From assembly GCA_964522665.1 (NCBI GenBank), contig CAZFVY010000039.1, forward strand, positions 1-55,032: a stretch of 55,032 nucleotides of DNA, written 5' to 3'. Position numbers and translations under genes: made by a program. Position 1 is the stretch's first letter. Every line of letters begins with the position of its first letter. A model generated the notes under the pieces. It worked only from the letters and a program-made list of their open reading frames with translations. It was not told the origin of the DNA and did not search any database. The stretch is from CAZFVY01 sp964522665. GTDB lineage: Bacteria > Verrucomicrobiota > Verrucomicrobiia > Limisphaerales > CAZFVY01. Positions 36,360 to 45,840 of the stretch are shown piece after piece.

Positions 36360-37046
36360 CTAACCTGTCGCGTACGCCAGCCAAGCTAAGCCGAGAAAGT
36401 CGCTCAGCCCATGCGCGACCACCAACGGCCACATTTGCCTCCACCTCAAGTACGCGAGGCCAAAGATCAACCGGAGTAGCAGGATATTCAGGACGCCGTT
36501 GAGCCCCTGATACGAGTGCAAGAATGCGGTGAGTAACGCGCTCAGCCACAACGGGGTCCAAACGCCACAACGCCGAAGAGCGTAGAAAATGTAGCCAATT
36601 TCGACGAACTCCTCAAACAGCGGGTTGACGATGGAGACTACGGCAATGTACCAAATTGTTAAACCGTTTGAACGAAGGCTAGCAAGCGCACCGCCCGGAT
36701 GTAAGGTATTCAGAAGCACACTCAGGACCGTTTCGCCGATGACGGCGGCGCCAAACACGGCCAAGCCCGCGCGAGTCAATCTCCAGGAAATCTGCGCGCC
36801 AAAGTTCGCGACGCTCCAGCCCCGAACGCTGCCGATCCACCATGCCGCGACTAGACAGAAAATCTCGACAATTACCTGCCACGCAACCGCGGCGTCGCTG
36901 AACAGCTCACTTTGCCGGGGGGCGACCCCCATCAGGTTGCTTGCCACGGCTTCGATTGCCCAGACGGTCGGACCGCCGAAAAAGATCAGCAGAACGAGAC
37001 AGAATTCACCCAGCGGTGATAGATTTCGAATATACGCCTTCAACAT
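36360..37046 (-). CDS. CPBP-family intramembrane protease-like protein
   Basis: A 228-residue membrane protein with about six hydrophobic helices. The start at 37046 (MLKAYIRNLSPLGEF) is preferred to 37175 because the extra 43 residues are basic, non-hydrophobic and overlap another plausible ORF. CPBP motifs are present: NPLFEEFVEIGYIF (motif 1, EE pair), AFLHSYQG (motif 2 His) and LVVAHGLSDFLG (motif 3 His and Asp). The Arg normally following EExxx is Ile here, which may alter or abolish activity. The family includes CAAX prenyl-protease and bacteriocin-immunity-like proteins. It lies between the two DUF1501 modules, on the opposite strand. Confidence 0.82.
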   Translation of the reverse strand: MLKAYIRNLSPLGEFCLVLLIFFGGPTVWAIEAVASNLMGVAPRQSELFSDAAVAWQVIVEIFCLVAAWWIGSVRGWSVANFGAQISWRLTRAGLAVFGAAVIGETVLSVLLNTLHPGGALASLRSNGLTIWYIAVVSIVNPLFEEFVEIGYIFYALRRCGVWTPLWLSALLTAFLHSYQGLNGVLNILLLRLIFGLAYLRWRQMWPLVVAHGLSDFLGLAWLAYATG

Positions 37047-37218
37047 CAGCAATAACTGCCCCAAAAAAAACGCCGAAATTCTCAAACGGTAAGTCGCGAA
37101 CCGCGCCCGCTCCGAGCATAGACCCGTCGTACACAGCCGGCTCCTGCCATACGAACGTGCCGCAAGGCAATTCAATTTCTAACCGGTATCCAGTCGATCT
37201 GCCCAAGCCCCGCGTCAT
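37006..37218 (-). CDS. Small hypothetical protein
   Basis: A 70-residue ORF with protein-like composition (YRLEIELPCGTFVWQEPAV, then LGAGAVRDLPFENFGVFFG). It overlaps the first 41 nt of the CPBP gene in another frame. The reading frame is open for 12 more codons upstream without an ATG, so a non-standard start or a truncated N-terminus is possible. No family was recognised. Its coherent composition and position before the CPBP gene suggest a real, perhaps coupled, gene. Confidence 0.4.
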   Translation of the reverse strand: MTRGLGRSTGYRLEIELPCGTFVWQEPAVYDGSMLGAGAVRDLPFENFGVFFGAVIADVEGVYSKSITAG

Positions 37219-37255
37219 CGCGTCCGCGAGAGTAACGAACTCGGAATTCGTTCAA

Positions 37256-37675
37256 TCACGGCTGAGTTCGCCGACAGCGACGACGCCATTCCAGGAGGAA
37301 CTCAATCCAACTCAGGGTCACCAAAGGTACCCATATGCTTCCGCAGCCAGCAACCGACCCCCAAAGGCCCGCCTCCGTGATCGTCGAAGCCAGAGTCCAG
37401 ATGAAGAACAGGAATGCGCAGAATGCGCCGGTTAAGCAGGTCGCGATGAAGCCATACACCACGAGCCCAACCGTTTGGCGCGCCCCCGAAGGAAGCCAGC
37501 CATACGCCATAGCCAATCCGCCGCCAAGCAGAGCGATGGCGCCAACCTCAAACAAACGCGACGGCTGGGCGGCGAAGAACCGAACCCCGTCGTTCGTTAT
37601 GAAGAAATCATAGACCTCCGAACAGCCCAAAATCGCGATACAGGTGAGCCCACAGACCAAGGGTATTCTGTTCAT
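37256..37675 (-). CDS. Hypothetical small membrane protein
   Basis: A 139-residue protein with about four hydrophobic segments: LVCGLTCIAILGC, VGAIALLGGGLAMAYGW, VGLVVYGFIATCLTGAFCAF and the region near GLWGSVAGCGSIWVPLV. It has a basic C-terminal tail (LLEWRRRCRRTQP), consistent with an inner-membrane protein with a cytosolic end. The ATG at 37675 fits the first helix. No family was recognised. It is upstream of the small ORF and CPBP gene on the same strand, so the three could be one transcript. Confidence 0.65.
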   Translation of the reverse strand: MNRIPLVCGLTCIAILGCSEVYDFFITNDGVRFFAAQPSRLFEVGAIALLGGGLAMAYGWLPSGARQTVGLVVYGFIATCLTGAFCAFLFFIWTLASTITEAGLWGSVAGCGSIWVPLVTLSWIEFLLEWRRRCRRTQP

Positions 37676-38186
37676 CTCGCTTCAAGCGGACCGGCTACCA
37701 ATCGCGATACGAAGCACCTCCGCGTTCGGCCGATTGCCGATAGGCCAGCGGGTTGGCAGGATTGACGCGTCGGAGACATCTCCAACTTTCGGCGGCTTTC
37801 GATATTCCCGCAATTGGCCATCTCTCCCTATCGTAAACTATGGAGGCATTTCAGGAAAGTTCTCATAACGATTTCTCTATTCATGCTCGGACACGCCCGA
37901 AATTGGCCTGAGTGGCACGCCTGGGTTTGCTCTCCTTGGGCGCATTAAATCGCACGATCGACGCTGTCACACTCACGCCTCGGTTTCGTCGCAAGTCCCC
38001 CGGCGAAAGCGAGAGCCGTCATTTACGGATGGCAATTGGGAATCCGGTATCTTGAGCAAGTCTCGACCGCTCAATCGAAGCCAATCACAGACAATCGCCA
38101 AAACTCACTTGCGCTTTAAAGGCTGAGGAATAGGGTGTGCCAATGCCAGCGCCGGGATAGGCAGGACTCTCTGCGCTGGAGTTGCC
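37676..38186. other. Intergenic region, no gene recognised
   Basis: About 510 bp between the minus-strand membrane protein and the plus-strand pseudopilin. All frames are broken by stops within short distances and no coherent product is seen. A sigma-54-like TGGCACG (37913-37919) has wrongly spaced TTGC. Both promoters for the divergent genes should lie here. Confidence 0.5.
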
Positions 38187-38975
38187 ATGAACGAAGCGCC
38201 AAAACGCGGATCACCCATACGGCATTCAGCCTCGGAGGCGGCGGCATTTACCCTGATCGAGCTGCTGGTGGTCATCGCGATCATCGCGATCCTGGCGGCG
38301 ATGCTGCTGCCGGCGCTTACCAAGGCGCGCGCCTCGGGCCGGTCAACGCAATGTAAAAACACGCTGCATCAGTACGGTGTCGCCTTGGCGATGTACGTGG
38401 ACGACTACGCCAAGTATCCGCCTTCTGTCACGTGGGGCGTGACGAACCAAAACGGGAACCACAGCGTCGCCTGGTGGGACCAACTCCGCGATTACGGCAT
38501 GAAGAATGGCGACTTCTCGTTTCAGTGCCCGGAAACGGAGTCCAAAGAGCCGAATGACCCGTATCCGGCATCGTACTCGCACCTTGGCTCATTATATGGC
38601 TACAACGCCACCGGCACGACTCCCGGGGTGGTGATGCCGAACGTGGACAACGTCAAACTCGGCCTTGGTCTAGACGTGTTCGTCGGCAAGGCGAGCCTCC
38701 AAAACATTGTGTCCGCCTCCGCGGTCCTGCATCCCGCCGACATGATCGCGATCGGTGACGTTCGCATGTATGACGGCGCCGTGCGTTACCGTATGGGGCC
38801 GGTTCTAAGCGAACTTTATTTTTGGCCGACGCTTCGGCACAATAACGGCGCCAACATCGTATTTTGCGACGCTCACGTCGAGTATGCTAAACGCACAGTT
38901 TGGATCGCAACGAGCGCCGCCAACCGTCAACGCTGGAACAACGACCACGATCCCCATCTCGAACAGTTTCACTGA
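38187..38975 (+). CDS. Type II secretion-like pseudopilin (prepilin N-terminal domain)
   Basis: A 262-residue protein with a class III prepilin signal: a basic leader, then FTLIELLVVIAIIAILAAML as the N-terminal methylation helix. The residue before F is Ala instead of the usual Gly, so cleavage would be at A|FTLIE. The C-terminal part has RHNNGANIVFCDAHVEY, the H-X9-DG-like signature typical of planctomycete and verrucomicrobial pseudopilins (DUF1559-type). Such proteins form assembly platforms for secretion or surface fibres; many copies per genome exist. It is alone here, 90 bp before the second cytochrome/DUF1553 module. Confidence 0.92.
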   Translation: MNEAPKRGSPIRHSASEAAAFTLIELLVVIAIIAILAAMLLPALTKARASGRSTQCKNTLHQYGVALAMYVDDYAKYPPSVTWGVTNQNGNHSVAWWDQLRDYGMKNGDFSFQCPETESKEPNDPYPASYSHLGSLYGYNATGTTPGVVMPNVDNVKLGLGLDVFVGKASLQNIVSASAVLHPADMIAIGDVRMYDGAVRYRMGPVLSELYFWPTLRHNNGANIVFCDAHVEYAKRTVWIATSAANRQRWNNDHDPHLEQFH

Positions 38976-39065
38976 AGCGGGAGACGAGCTGCGATCGAAC
39001 CCCACTCCAGCCAATAACATCCGCCAGGTTTGACAAACTTAGCTCGGAGAGCTACTCCTTCGCGC

Positions 39066-42000
39066 ATGCCCAGCCTGCGGTCTTCCCAGCCGCGTTCGCG
39101 GACTTGGCCCGTGATGCGTTGGGCTGCGCTTGGCCTGATCGGAGCCGTCCTCGGATGCACCCGGGCATTCGGGGCGCCAGCCCCCTCCACGACGGGCGCC
39201 ATGCGGCTCCTGCGGGACAATTGTCTCGCCTGTCACAACGCTGAAAAGCATAAGGGTGGCCTTAACCTTACCTCGCGAAAAGGGCTGCTGACCGGCGGGA
39301 ACGATGGCCCGGTGATCGCGAGGGGCAACGCGGAACAAAGCGCGCTCTACAAGGCGCTTCAGCCCGACGCGGACCCTCACATGCCACCGAAAAAGCAACT
39401 CAACCCGCGGCAAATTCAACTCGTTAAGGACTGGATCACCGCCGGCGTCGGTTGGGATCAGGCGACTATTGATGAACGGGACCGACGAGCGAAGGTCGAA
39501 CTCTCCGCGCTGCCCGCAAGCTACCAACCCGTGCTCGCCGTCGCCCTCTCGCCCGACGGCAAACGCCTCGCGATCGGGCGGGGAAGCCGGCTCGCAGTTT
39601 ATGATTTGGAAACAACCAATTTCCCGACGTTGCTGGTCACGAACGCGTGCCTCGACGCGATTCGCTCGCTGGCTTGGAGCTTGGACGGAAGCCGATTGGC
39701 GAGCGGGAGCTATCGCGATCTTAGGGTGTGGAAAGCCGATGATTTTACCGTCGCGTGGCAGGCGAGCAGTAATCTTTTGGGCCGCGTTACCGCGGTCGCG
39801 TTCACCCCGTTCGGCGGCGCGCTGGCGGCCGCGGACAGCCCGACCGCCGCGCCCGCCTGGGTGCGAATCTTCGCGGCCGACACGGGGCGCGAAATCAACG
39901 ACTGGCGCGCGCACGATGACGCGATCAACGCGTTGGCCGTGAGTCCCGATGGCGGGCGTCTGGCCACCGCCGGCGGCGATAAGCTGGTTCGAATTTGGGA
40001 GATGATTTCGCAGAGCGAGATCGCGCGTTACGAAGGCCACTCGGGCGCGGTGCGGGGCGTCGGTTTCAACGCCGACGCCACTGAACTGCTCTCTGTTGGC
40101 GCGGACAAACAACTCAAGGTCTGGGACGTTAAATCGCGCGAAGGCGTCGTGACGATTGGTGGACGAAGGCACTCGTTCACGGCCGGCGTGTGGTCGGCGG
40201 ACGGCAAAACGGCGGCGGCAACGGACGACGACGGGCGGGTTTACACGTTTAAGGATTTCAACCGGCACAGTGGCGCGCAAAGCTCGGAGACCGCGAAGGA
40301 ACAGCAGCTGGGAAAATGGAGTGAACCGCTCGAGTCGCTCGCCATCAATGGCGATGGGACCCGCGTCGCGGTGGGCGGTCAGGACGGAATCGCGCGACTG
40401 CTCGACGAGAAAGGACAGGTCTTGGGCACGTTCGCCCCGACGCCGACGAACATTTCGGCCGAAGCCGCTCTGAAGTCGTCTGGCGTCGCATCGCAACCCG
40501 CGGTCGGTCGAGACCGTGGGCGACTCAAAGCTGAAATCGTGGCGAAACCGGCCGCCGAGGCGCGGCTTCCGCGCGACACGCCAGCCTCGACCACGGGAGA
40601 AATGTCCAAAATGAGCCGGAAAAAACCAACGACTCAGAAGACAATATCGGAACAGGCGGGGCAACCGGATGGACCGGTCCCCTCTTTCGTTCACGACGTG
40701 CTGCCGGCGCTCTCGAAAGCCGGCTGCATGGCGGGATCATGCCACGCGAAACCCGAAGGTCAAAACGGCTTCAAGCTCTCGGTCTTTAATTACAACCCGC
40801 CCGCGGATTACGCGGCGATTGTGAAGGACGGCCGCGGGCGCCGGGTCTTTCCCGCGGCGCCGAAGGAGAGCTTAATTCTGCTCAAGCCGACCCTGACGGT
40901 GGACCACGAGGGCGGCCAGCGCTTCGAGGCCGACTCGCCAACGTATCGCCTGGTCGAACGCTGGATCGCGGGAGGAATGCCTTATCAGGCGACCAATGAA
41001 CCCGTCTTGACGGGCATAAGCGTTAAACCGGCGGCAGGCTCCTACAAACACGGCTCCGAGCAAACGCTTCACGTCACCGCCCAATACTCCAACGGCGCCA
41101 CCCGCGACGTCACCACGCTGGCCGACTTCATTTCTGAAGACAAGGAACTGGCCACCGTGGACGAGACCGGCACGGTGCGGGTCGGCAACCTGACCGGTGA
41201 AAGCGTCATCGTCACGCGTTTCATGGGTTTTGTGGATTTAGCGCGCTTGACCGTGCCGGCGGACAACCTCTTGCCGTCCGAACGCTACCGAGCGCTACCG
41301 GTCGCCAACTTCATCGATGAGCGCGCCTACGAGCACTTCGAAAAACTGGGTCTCTTCCCCTCTCTTCGCTGCTCCGACGAGGAATTTATCCGCCGGTCAA
41401 CTCTGGACGCAATCGGCATGCTCCCGACGCCGGACGAAACCCGCGCGTTCCTGGCCGACCACTCGCCGGACAAGCGGTCACGTTGGATCGAAACCCTGCT
41501 CCAGCGCCCCGCGTGGGCCGATTACTGGGCCAACAAGTGGGCCGATCTGCTGCGCCCCAACCCCGACCGAGTCGGAGTGAAAAGCGTTTACCTTCTGGAC
41601 CAGTGGCTGAGGTCAGCGTTCCGTCAGAACATGGCCTTTGACCAATTTGCCCGCGTGATCATCACCGCCGAAGGAAGCAACCATCGGGACGGCCCGACGG
41701 TGGTTTACCGCGATCGGCGCGAACCGCCCGAATTGACGACGATGTTCAGCCAGCTTTTTCTCGGCGTCCGCCTGGAGTGCGCGAAGTGCCACCATCATCC
41801 GAACGAGAAATGGAGCCAGGACGACTTCTACCAATTCGCGGCTTTCTTTGGTCCGCTGAAGCAGAAGGGCGACGGCCTGTCGCCACCGATTTCGGCCGGG
41901 AGCGAGATATTCTATTTCGCGCCCGGAGGCGAAGTGCGGAATCCGGTGACGGACGCGGTGGTAAAACCTCGACCGCCCGACGCCGTTGGATTCGGCGTTA

Positions 42001-42788
42001 ACGAAGATCATGATCCTCGAATCGCGCTGGCGGATTGGTTGACGAAACCGGAGAATCCGTTTTTCGCAAAGGCGGCGGTCAATCGGGTTTGGGCATCGTT
42101 CTTTGGTCGCGGAATGGTCGAGCCGGTGGACGACTTTCGCGCGTCCAACCCGGCGGTGAACGAACCGCTTCTCGACGCCCTCGCCCGGGATTTCCAGCAA
42201 CATGGCTATGACTTGAAACAATTGATGCGGACGATCCTGCAGTCAGAACTCTATCAGGTAAGTTCCCTCCCGAACGAGACGAACCTCGCGAACACGAAGG
42301 ACTTTTCGCGCTCGTATCGTCGGCGACTTCCGGCGGAAGTGGCGCTAGACGCGGTGTCCGACGTGACCGGCGTGCCCGAGCGCTTTGAGGGTTGCCCGCC
42401 GGGCACGCGGGCGATGGAAACGTGGACCTTCAAGATCGGATCAAATTTTCTGGACGCATTCGGACGCCCCAACGCCAGCACGGACGCGCCCTGCGAACGT
42501 GACTTGAAAACAAGCGCCGCGCAGGCGTTGCACCTGATGAATTCGCAGGCGCTGCAGGCCAAGCTCTCCGACGCCCAGGGGCGGGTGACGCGGTTGGTTG
42601 ACAGCGGCCGGTCCCCCGCCGAAATCGCGACCGAACTTTATCTCGCGACGTTCAGCCGCATGCCCACCGAACGGGAGCTGGGAAAAGCGACGGCGGCATT
42701 CGCTCGGGAAAAGATGCCACGTCAGCAAGCCGCCGAAGATGTGCTTTGGGCATTGCTTAATTCACCGGAATTCGTTTTCAATCACTAA
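39066..42788 (+). CDS. Cytochrome c / WD40 / DUF1549 / DUF1553 protein
   Basis: A 1,240-residue exported protein. The ATG at 39066 precedes a hydrophobic segment (MRWAALGLIGAVLGC); Cys after VLG could make it a lipoprotein. Domain order: a PSCyt1-type heme site CLACH in the first 80 residues; WD40 repeats (about 145-460, with LSPDGKRLAIG-type units); a variant motif CMAGSCH (about 554); a bacterial Ig-like segment (about 649-732); DUF1549 (about 742-938) with CAKCHHHP (about 905); and DUF1553 (about 976-1212). It resembles the first module's protein but has WD40 and Ig-like parts in place of LamG. A DUF1501 gene starts 7 bp downstream. Confidence 0.93.
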   Translation: MPSLRSSQPRSRTWPVMRWAALGLIGAVLGCTRAFGAPAPSTTGAMRLLRDNCLACHNAEKHKGGLNLTSRKGLLTGGNDGPVIARGNAEQSALYKALQPDADPHMPPKKQLNPRQIQLVKDWITAGVGWDQATIDERDRRAKVELSALPASYQPVLAVALSPDGKRLAIGRGSRLAVYDLETTNFPTLLVTNACLDAIRSLAWSLDGSRLASGSYRDLRVWKADDFTVAWQASSNLLGRVTAVAFTPFGGALAAADSPTAAPAWVRIFAADTGREINDWRAHDDAINALAVSPDGGRLATAGGDKLVRIWEMISQSEIARYEGHSGAVRGVGFNADATELLSVGADKQLKVWDVKSREGVVTIGGRRHSFTAGVWSADGKTAAATDDDGRVYTFKDFNRHSGAQSSETAKEQQLGKWSEPLESLAINGDGTRVAVGGQDGIARLLDEKGQVLGTFAPTPTNISAEAALKSSGVASQPAVGRDRGRLKAEIVAKPAAEARLPRDTPASTTGEMSKMSRKKPTTQKTISEQAGQPDGPVPSFVHDVLPALSKAGCMAGSCHAKPEGQNGFKLSVFNYNPPADYAAIVKDGRGRRVFPAAPKESLILLKPTLTVDHEGGQRFEADSPTYRLVERWIAGGMPYQATNEPVLTGISVKPAAGSYKHGSEQTLHVTAQYSNGATRDVTTLADFISEDKELATVDETGTVRVGNLTGESVIVTRFMGFVDLARLTVPADNLLPSERYRALPVANFIDERAYEHFEKLGLFPSLRCSDEEFIRRSTLDAIGMLPTPDETRAFLADHSPDKRSRWIETLLQRPAWADYWANKWADLLRPNPDRVGVKSVYLLDQWLRSAFRQNMAFDQFARVIITAEGSNHRDGPTVVYRDRREPPELTTMFSQLFLGVRLECAKCHHHPNEKWSQDDFYQFAAFFGPLKQKGDGLSPPISAGSEIFYFAPGGEVRNPVTDAVVKPRPPDAVGFGVNEDHDPRIALADWLTKPENPFFAKAAVNRVWASFFGRGMVEPVDDFRASNPAVNEPLLDALARDFQQHGYDLKQLMRTILQSELYQVSSLPNETNLANTKDFSRSYRRRLPAEVALDAVSDVTGVPERFEGCPPGTRAMETWTFKIGSNFLDAFGRPNASTDAPCERDLKTSAAQALHLMNSQALQAKLSDAQGRVTRLVDSGRSPAEIATELYLATFSRMPTERELGKATAAFAREKMPRQQAAEDVLWALLNSPEFVFNH

Positions 42789-42794
42789 TAGCCT

Positions 42795-44138
42795 GTGAAA
42801 GAACTTGCCTCCAACTGCGCCGGAATGCGGCGGCGCGATTTTCTCCAGATCGGACTCGGCGGCGCGTTCGGACTTGGCTTCTGCGATCTACTGCGCCTGC
42901 GCGCGAGCGCGGCCGAGCCAGCCGCCAGGGTGATCAGAGCGGGCGCCGACATCAATTGCATCCTAGTGTGGATGGACGGCGGGCCGTCACACTACGAAAC
43001 CTTTGATCCCAAGCCGGAAGCGCCGGTGGAGATTCGGGGCGATCTCAAATCCATTCCGACGCGCATTCCCGGAGTTCGTTTCAGTGAGAGCGTACCGAAG
43101 CTCGCGGACGTGGCGGACCGGTTGGCGATCGTTCGCTCGATCCATCACAAGGATCCGAATCACGGCGGCGGAAATCACTACATGATGACGGGCGCCCCGA
43201 CGCCGGTACCGGTCGCGTGCGGGGCGTTCGTCACGTTTCATCCCTCTTTCGGGTCAATGGTCTCTTATGAACGGGGCCTCCGCAATGGGTTACCGGCGTA
43301 CGTCTCAATGCCTCAGGTGTCTCGTTCCGGCGGGCCAAACTTCCTGGGCGGCCAGCACGCGCCTTTCGTGATCGACGGCAATCCCAACAGCCAAGGTTTC
43401 CGGGTGCGCGACGTGACGCTGCCCGAGGGCATCAGCGAGGGTCGCGCGGCGAGCCGGTTGCAATTGCGGCAGGAGCTGGACAGCATGCGGCGCTACTCGG
43501 AGAAACTGGCCGAAGACCCGGCGGTGGTCTTCGACGAATTTTACGCGCAAGGGCTGCAATTGGTGAACTCGAAGTCCGCGCAGGAGGCGTTCGATCTCAG
43601 CCGCGAGGACGAAAAGGCGCGGGATAGCTACGGACGAAATGACTTTGGCCAGCGCCTGCTGCTGGCGCGCCGCCTCGTGTCGGTAGGCGTCAGCTTCGTG
43701 ACCGTCTATTATGGCGGTTGGGACCATCACACAAAACTCTTTGACGCGTTTCGCGGAAATCACTTGCAACGGTTTGATCAGGGCATGGCCGCGTTGATCC
43801 GGGATCTGGATGCGCGGGGTCAATTGGATCGCACGCTCGTGATCGCGTTGGGCGAATTCGGCCGCACTCCCAAAGTCAACAAGGACGCGGGGCGCGATCA
43901 TTGGCCCGGCGCAATGTCGGTGCTGATGGCCGGCGCCGGCATCCCGCGCGGGCGGATCATCGGCGCCACCGATCCGAAGGGCTATTACGCGTCGGACAAC
44001 GTTTATCGACCGGAAGATTTCGCCGCTTCGCTTTACACCAAACTGGGTATCGACCCGAATCAGATTCTGCATTCAAACACGGGACGCCCCATTCCGCTCG
44101 TCAACCAAGGGCGCCCGATCAAGGAGCTGTTTGCGTGA
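42795..44138 (+). CDS. DUF1501 protein (second module)
   Basis: A 447-residue paralogue of the first DUF1501 protein. GTG at 42795 was chosen because the family's N-terminal pattern (NCAGMRRRDFLQIG, a Cys-x-Gly then twin-Arg) starts before the ATG at 42825. The twin-arginine motif RRRDF and hydrophobic run (LGGAFGLGFCDLL) suggest Tat export. Conserved segments include VWMDGGPSHYETFDPK, MMTGAPTP, ALGEFGRTPKVN and GRDHWPGAMSVLMAGAG. The upstream cytochrome/DUF1553 gene ends 6 bp before it and the next gene overlaps its stop, so the three form one operon. Confidence 0.93.
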   Translation: MKELASNCAGMRRRDFLQIGLGGAFGLGFCDLLRLRASAAEPAARVIRAGADINCILVWMDGGPSHYETFDPKPEAPVEIRGDLKSIPTRIPGVRFSESVPKLADVADRLAIVRSIHHKDPNHGGGNHYMMTGAPTPVPVACGAFVTFHPSFGSMVSYERGLRNGLPAYVSMPQVSRSGGPNFLGGQHAPFVIDGNPNSQGFRVRDVTLPEGISEGRAASRLQLRQELDSMRRYSEKLAEDPAVVFDEFYAQGLQLVNSKSAQEAFDLSREDEKARDSYGRNDFGQRLLLARRLVSVGVSFVTVYYGGWDHHTKLFDAFRGNHLQRFDQGMAALIRDLDARGQLDRTLVIALGEFGRTPKVNKDAGRDHWPGAMSVLMAGAGIPRGRIIGATDPKGYYASDNVYRPEDFAASLYTKLGIDPNQILHSNTGRPIPLVNQGRPIKELFA

Positions 44139-45670
44139 TTGGACGGGCGCGCCCTGTCACCACTGCTCGCCTGTTGATTTGTTTGCTGTTCGCCCTGCGT
44201 GGCCCGAGCGCTCGGTCGGCAGCGCCAACTCTCGAATTCTTTCAACCACCGGGCGTCGCGGTCGGTTCGACGAACACTGTGCGGGTAACGGGCAAGTTCG
44301 ACCCTTGGCCGCCCAAAGTCTGGACGGACGCCACCGGCGTCAGTTTCCTCGCCCACACGAATCAAGGGGAATTTGAAGTCGTGGTGAAGCCTGACGCCCC
44401 GCCGGGCGCGCGCTTGGTGCGGCTCTTCAATCAAGAAGGCGCGAGCGAGCCGCGGCCCTTCGTGATCGGCGCCGGACCAGAGATTCTCGAACTCGAGCCG
44501 AACGATCATTTTGCCCACGCCCAGCGAATCGAGAAGCTCCCCGTGACCGTCAACGGTCGTTTGGACAAGGCGGGCGACGTCGATTCCTTTTCCATTGAGC
44601 TAAAGGGGGGGCAGACTCTCGAAGCCAGTGTGGACAGCATCGTCCTGATGAGCCGCCTGGACGCCGTCCTGCGGGTGGTTACCACAAACGGATTGCAATT
44701 GGCGTGGAATCACGATTTCGCGACACTTGACCCGCGGGTGACCTGGCGCGCGACCAACGCCCAGACGGTCGTGGCGCAGGTCTTTGGATTCCCCTACCCC
44801 GCCACGTCGGACGTCAAACTAACCGGAGGCAATGGCGCCTTCTATCGGCTGCATCTTGGGTTGGCTGGACCTCCAGAGACTTCGATGAACGGCGTGGACA
44901 TGACCGCCTCGCCACCTCCGCTCGTGGAACTGCCGTTTGCTACCGAGGACTGCATTCGGACGCCGGGCGAATTGCACCGCGTGAAGTTGCATGTGACCGA
45001 GCCGGGTTGGATCGCCGCCGAAGTACGCGCCGAAGCGATTGGATCGCCCTTGGACGCGTGGCTGCGACTCGACGATGGCCAGGGGAAGCAAATTAGCCGA
45101 AATGACGATTACAACGGCAGTCGTGATCCTTATCTGGAATGGCAAGCCGCGACCAACACTGATTACACGATTGTGGTCGGGTCACTCACTCACCAGGCCG
45201 GAGACGACCAGCGGTTCGCGCTTTCGATTCACCGGGTCAAGCCCGACTTTACCGCCGTAGCCACGGCGAGTTCGCTCACCCTCAGGCCCGGGACAACGAA
45301 CGAACTTAACGTCACGCTCACCCGATTGCGGGGCTTTACCAACGCCGTTCAATTGTCGGTAAAACAATTGCCGCCGGGGGTTCTGTGCGACCCAGCGACC
45401 GTGACTGCAAAAGGCGCTGACGCCAAGTTGTTGTTCGTCGCGCAGACGAATGCGGCTCCTTACCAAGGTCCATTTCAGATCACTGCGCACGACGCCGATT
45501 CCGGCCAGGATCGACTCGTTCCGTTTCTCCTGACGGGGGGAACCGTTGACAACGGCGTGCCCGGTGGCTATCGGGTTTTACTGGCCGACCGCACCGACTC
45601 CCTCTGGGCGACGGTGCTCGCAGTCGAATCGCCCAAATCGGCAGCCAACGTGGCGAAGCCAGCTAAGTAG
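44135..45670 (+). CDS. Pre-peptidase C-terminal domain protein
   Basis: A 511-residue exported protein. GTG at 44135 overlaps the preceding stop as GTGA, a coupling signal, and gives a signal peptide (ARLLICLLFALRGPSARSAA). The open frame running far upstream lies inside the DUF1501 gene and is a shadow. The body carries Ig-like and pre-peptidase-type beta domains (LELEPNDHFAHAQ followed by VNGRLDKAGDVDSFSIEL, and a second copy DAWLRLDDGQGKQISRNDDY). Such domains usually assist secreted enzymes. As the third gene of the second module, it likely acts with the cytochrome/DUF1553 and DUF1501 proteins. Confidence 0.85.
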   Translation: MIGRARPVTTARLLICLLFALRGPSARSAAPTLEFFQPPGVAVGSTNTVRVTGKFDPWPPKVWTDATGVSFLAHTNQGEFEVVVKPDAPPGARLVRLFNQEGASEPRPFVIGAGPEILELEPNDHFAHAQRIEKLPVTVNGRLDKAGDVDSFSIELKGGQTLEASVDSIVLMSRLDAVLRVVTTNGLQLAWNHDFATLDPRVTWRATNAQTVVAQVFGFPYPATSDVKLTGGNGAFYRLHLGLAGPPETSMNGVDMTASPPPLVELPFATEDCIRTPGELHRVKLHVTEPGWIAAEVRAEAIGSPLDAWLRLDDGQGKQISRNDDYNGSRDPYLEWQAATNTDYTIVVGSLTHQAGDDQRFALSIHRVKPDFTAVATASSLTLRPGTTNELNVTLTRLRGFTNAVQLSVKQLPPGVLCDPATVTAKGADAKLLFVAQTNAAPYQGPFQITAHDADSGQDRLVPFLLTGGTVDNGVPGGYRVLLADRTDSLWATVLAVESPKSAANVAKPAK

Positions 45671-45840
45671 CCTCCCGTGGCGAATGACGCTGAACTTTCA
45701 ATCAATCCGATGAAGCCGATCCTTCGCCTGCCGCCGTTTGATTCGGGCAAATACATACCTTTGGGTGAATTGCTTTTCGCTCCGCCCTCGACAATCGTTG
45801 ATGCCCCGGCATTCCGCCAAAACTCTGTGACTCCAATCGA

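Noticed and set aside
37913..37932. Sigma-54-like promoter (TGGCACG...TTGC)
   Set aside because: The gap between the two elements is 7 nt instead of the required 4, so the GG-GC spacing is wrong.
39039..40694. Minus-strand 551-codon open frame opposite the second cytochrome/DUF1553 gene
   Set aside because: It overlaps strong plus-strand domains and shows no protein-like pattern.
43901..44134. N-terminal extension of the pre-peptidase protein
   Set aside because: These codons lie inside the DUF1501 gene in another frame and are Arg/His-rich. The GTG at 44135 with a signal peptide and GTGA overlap is the better start.
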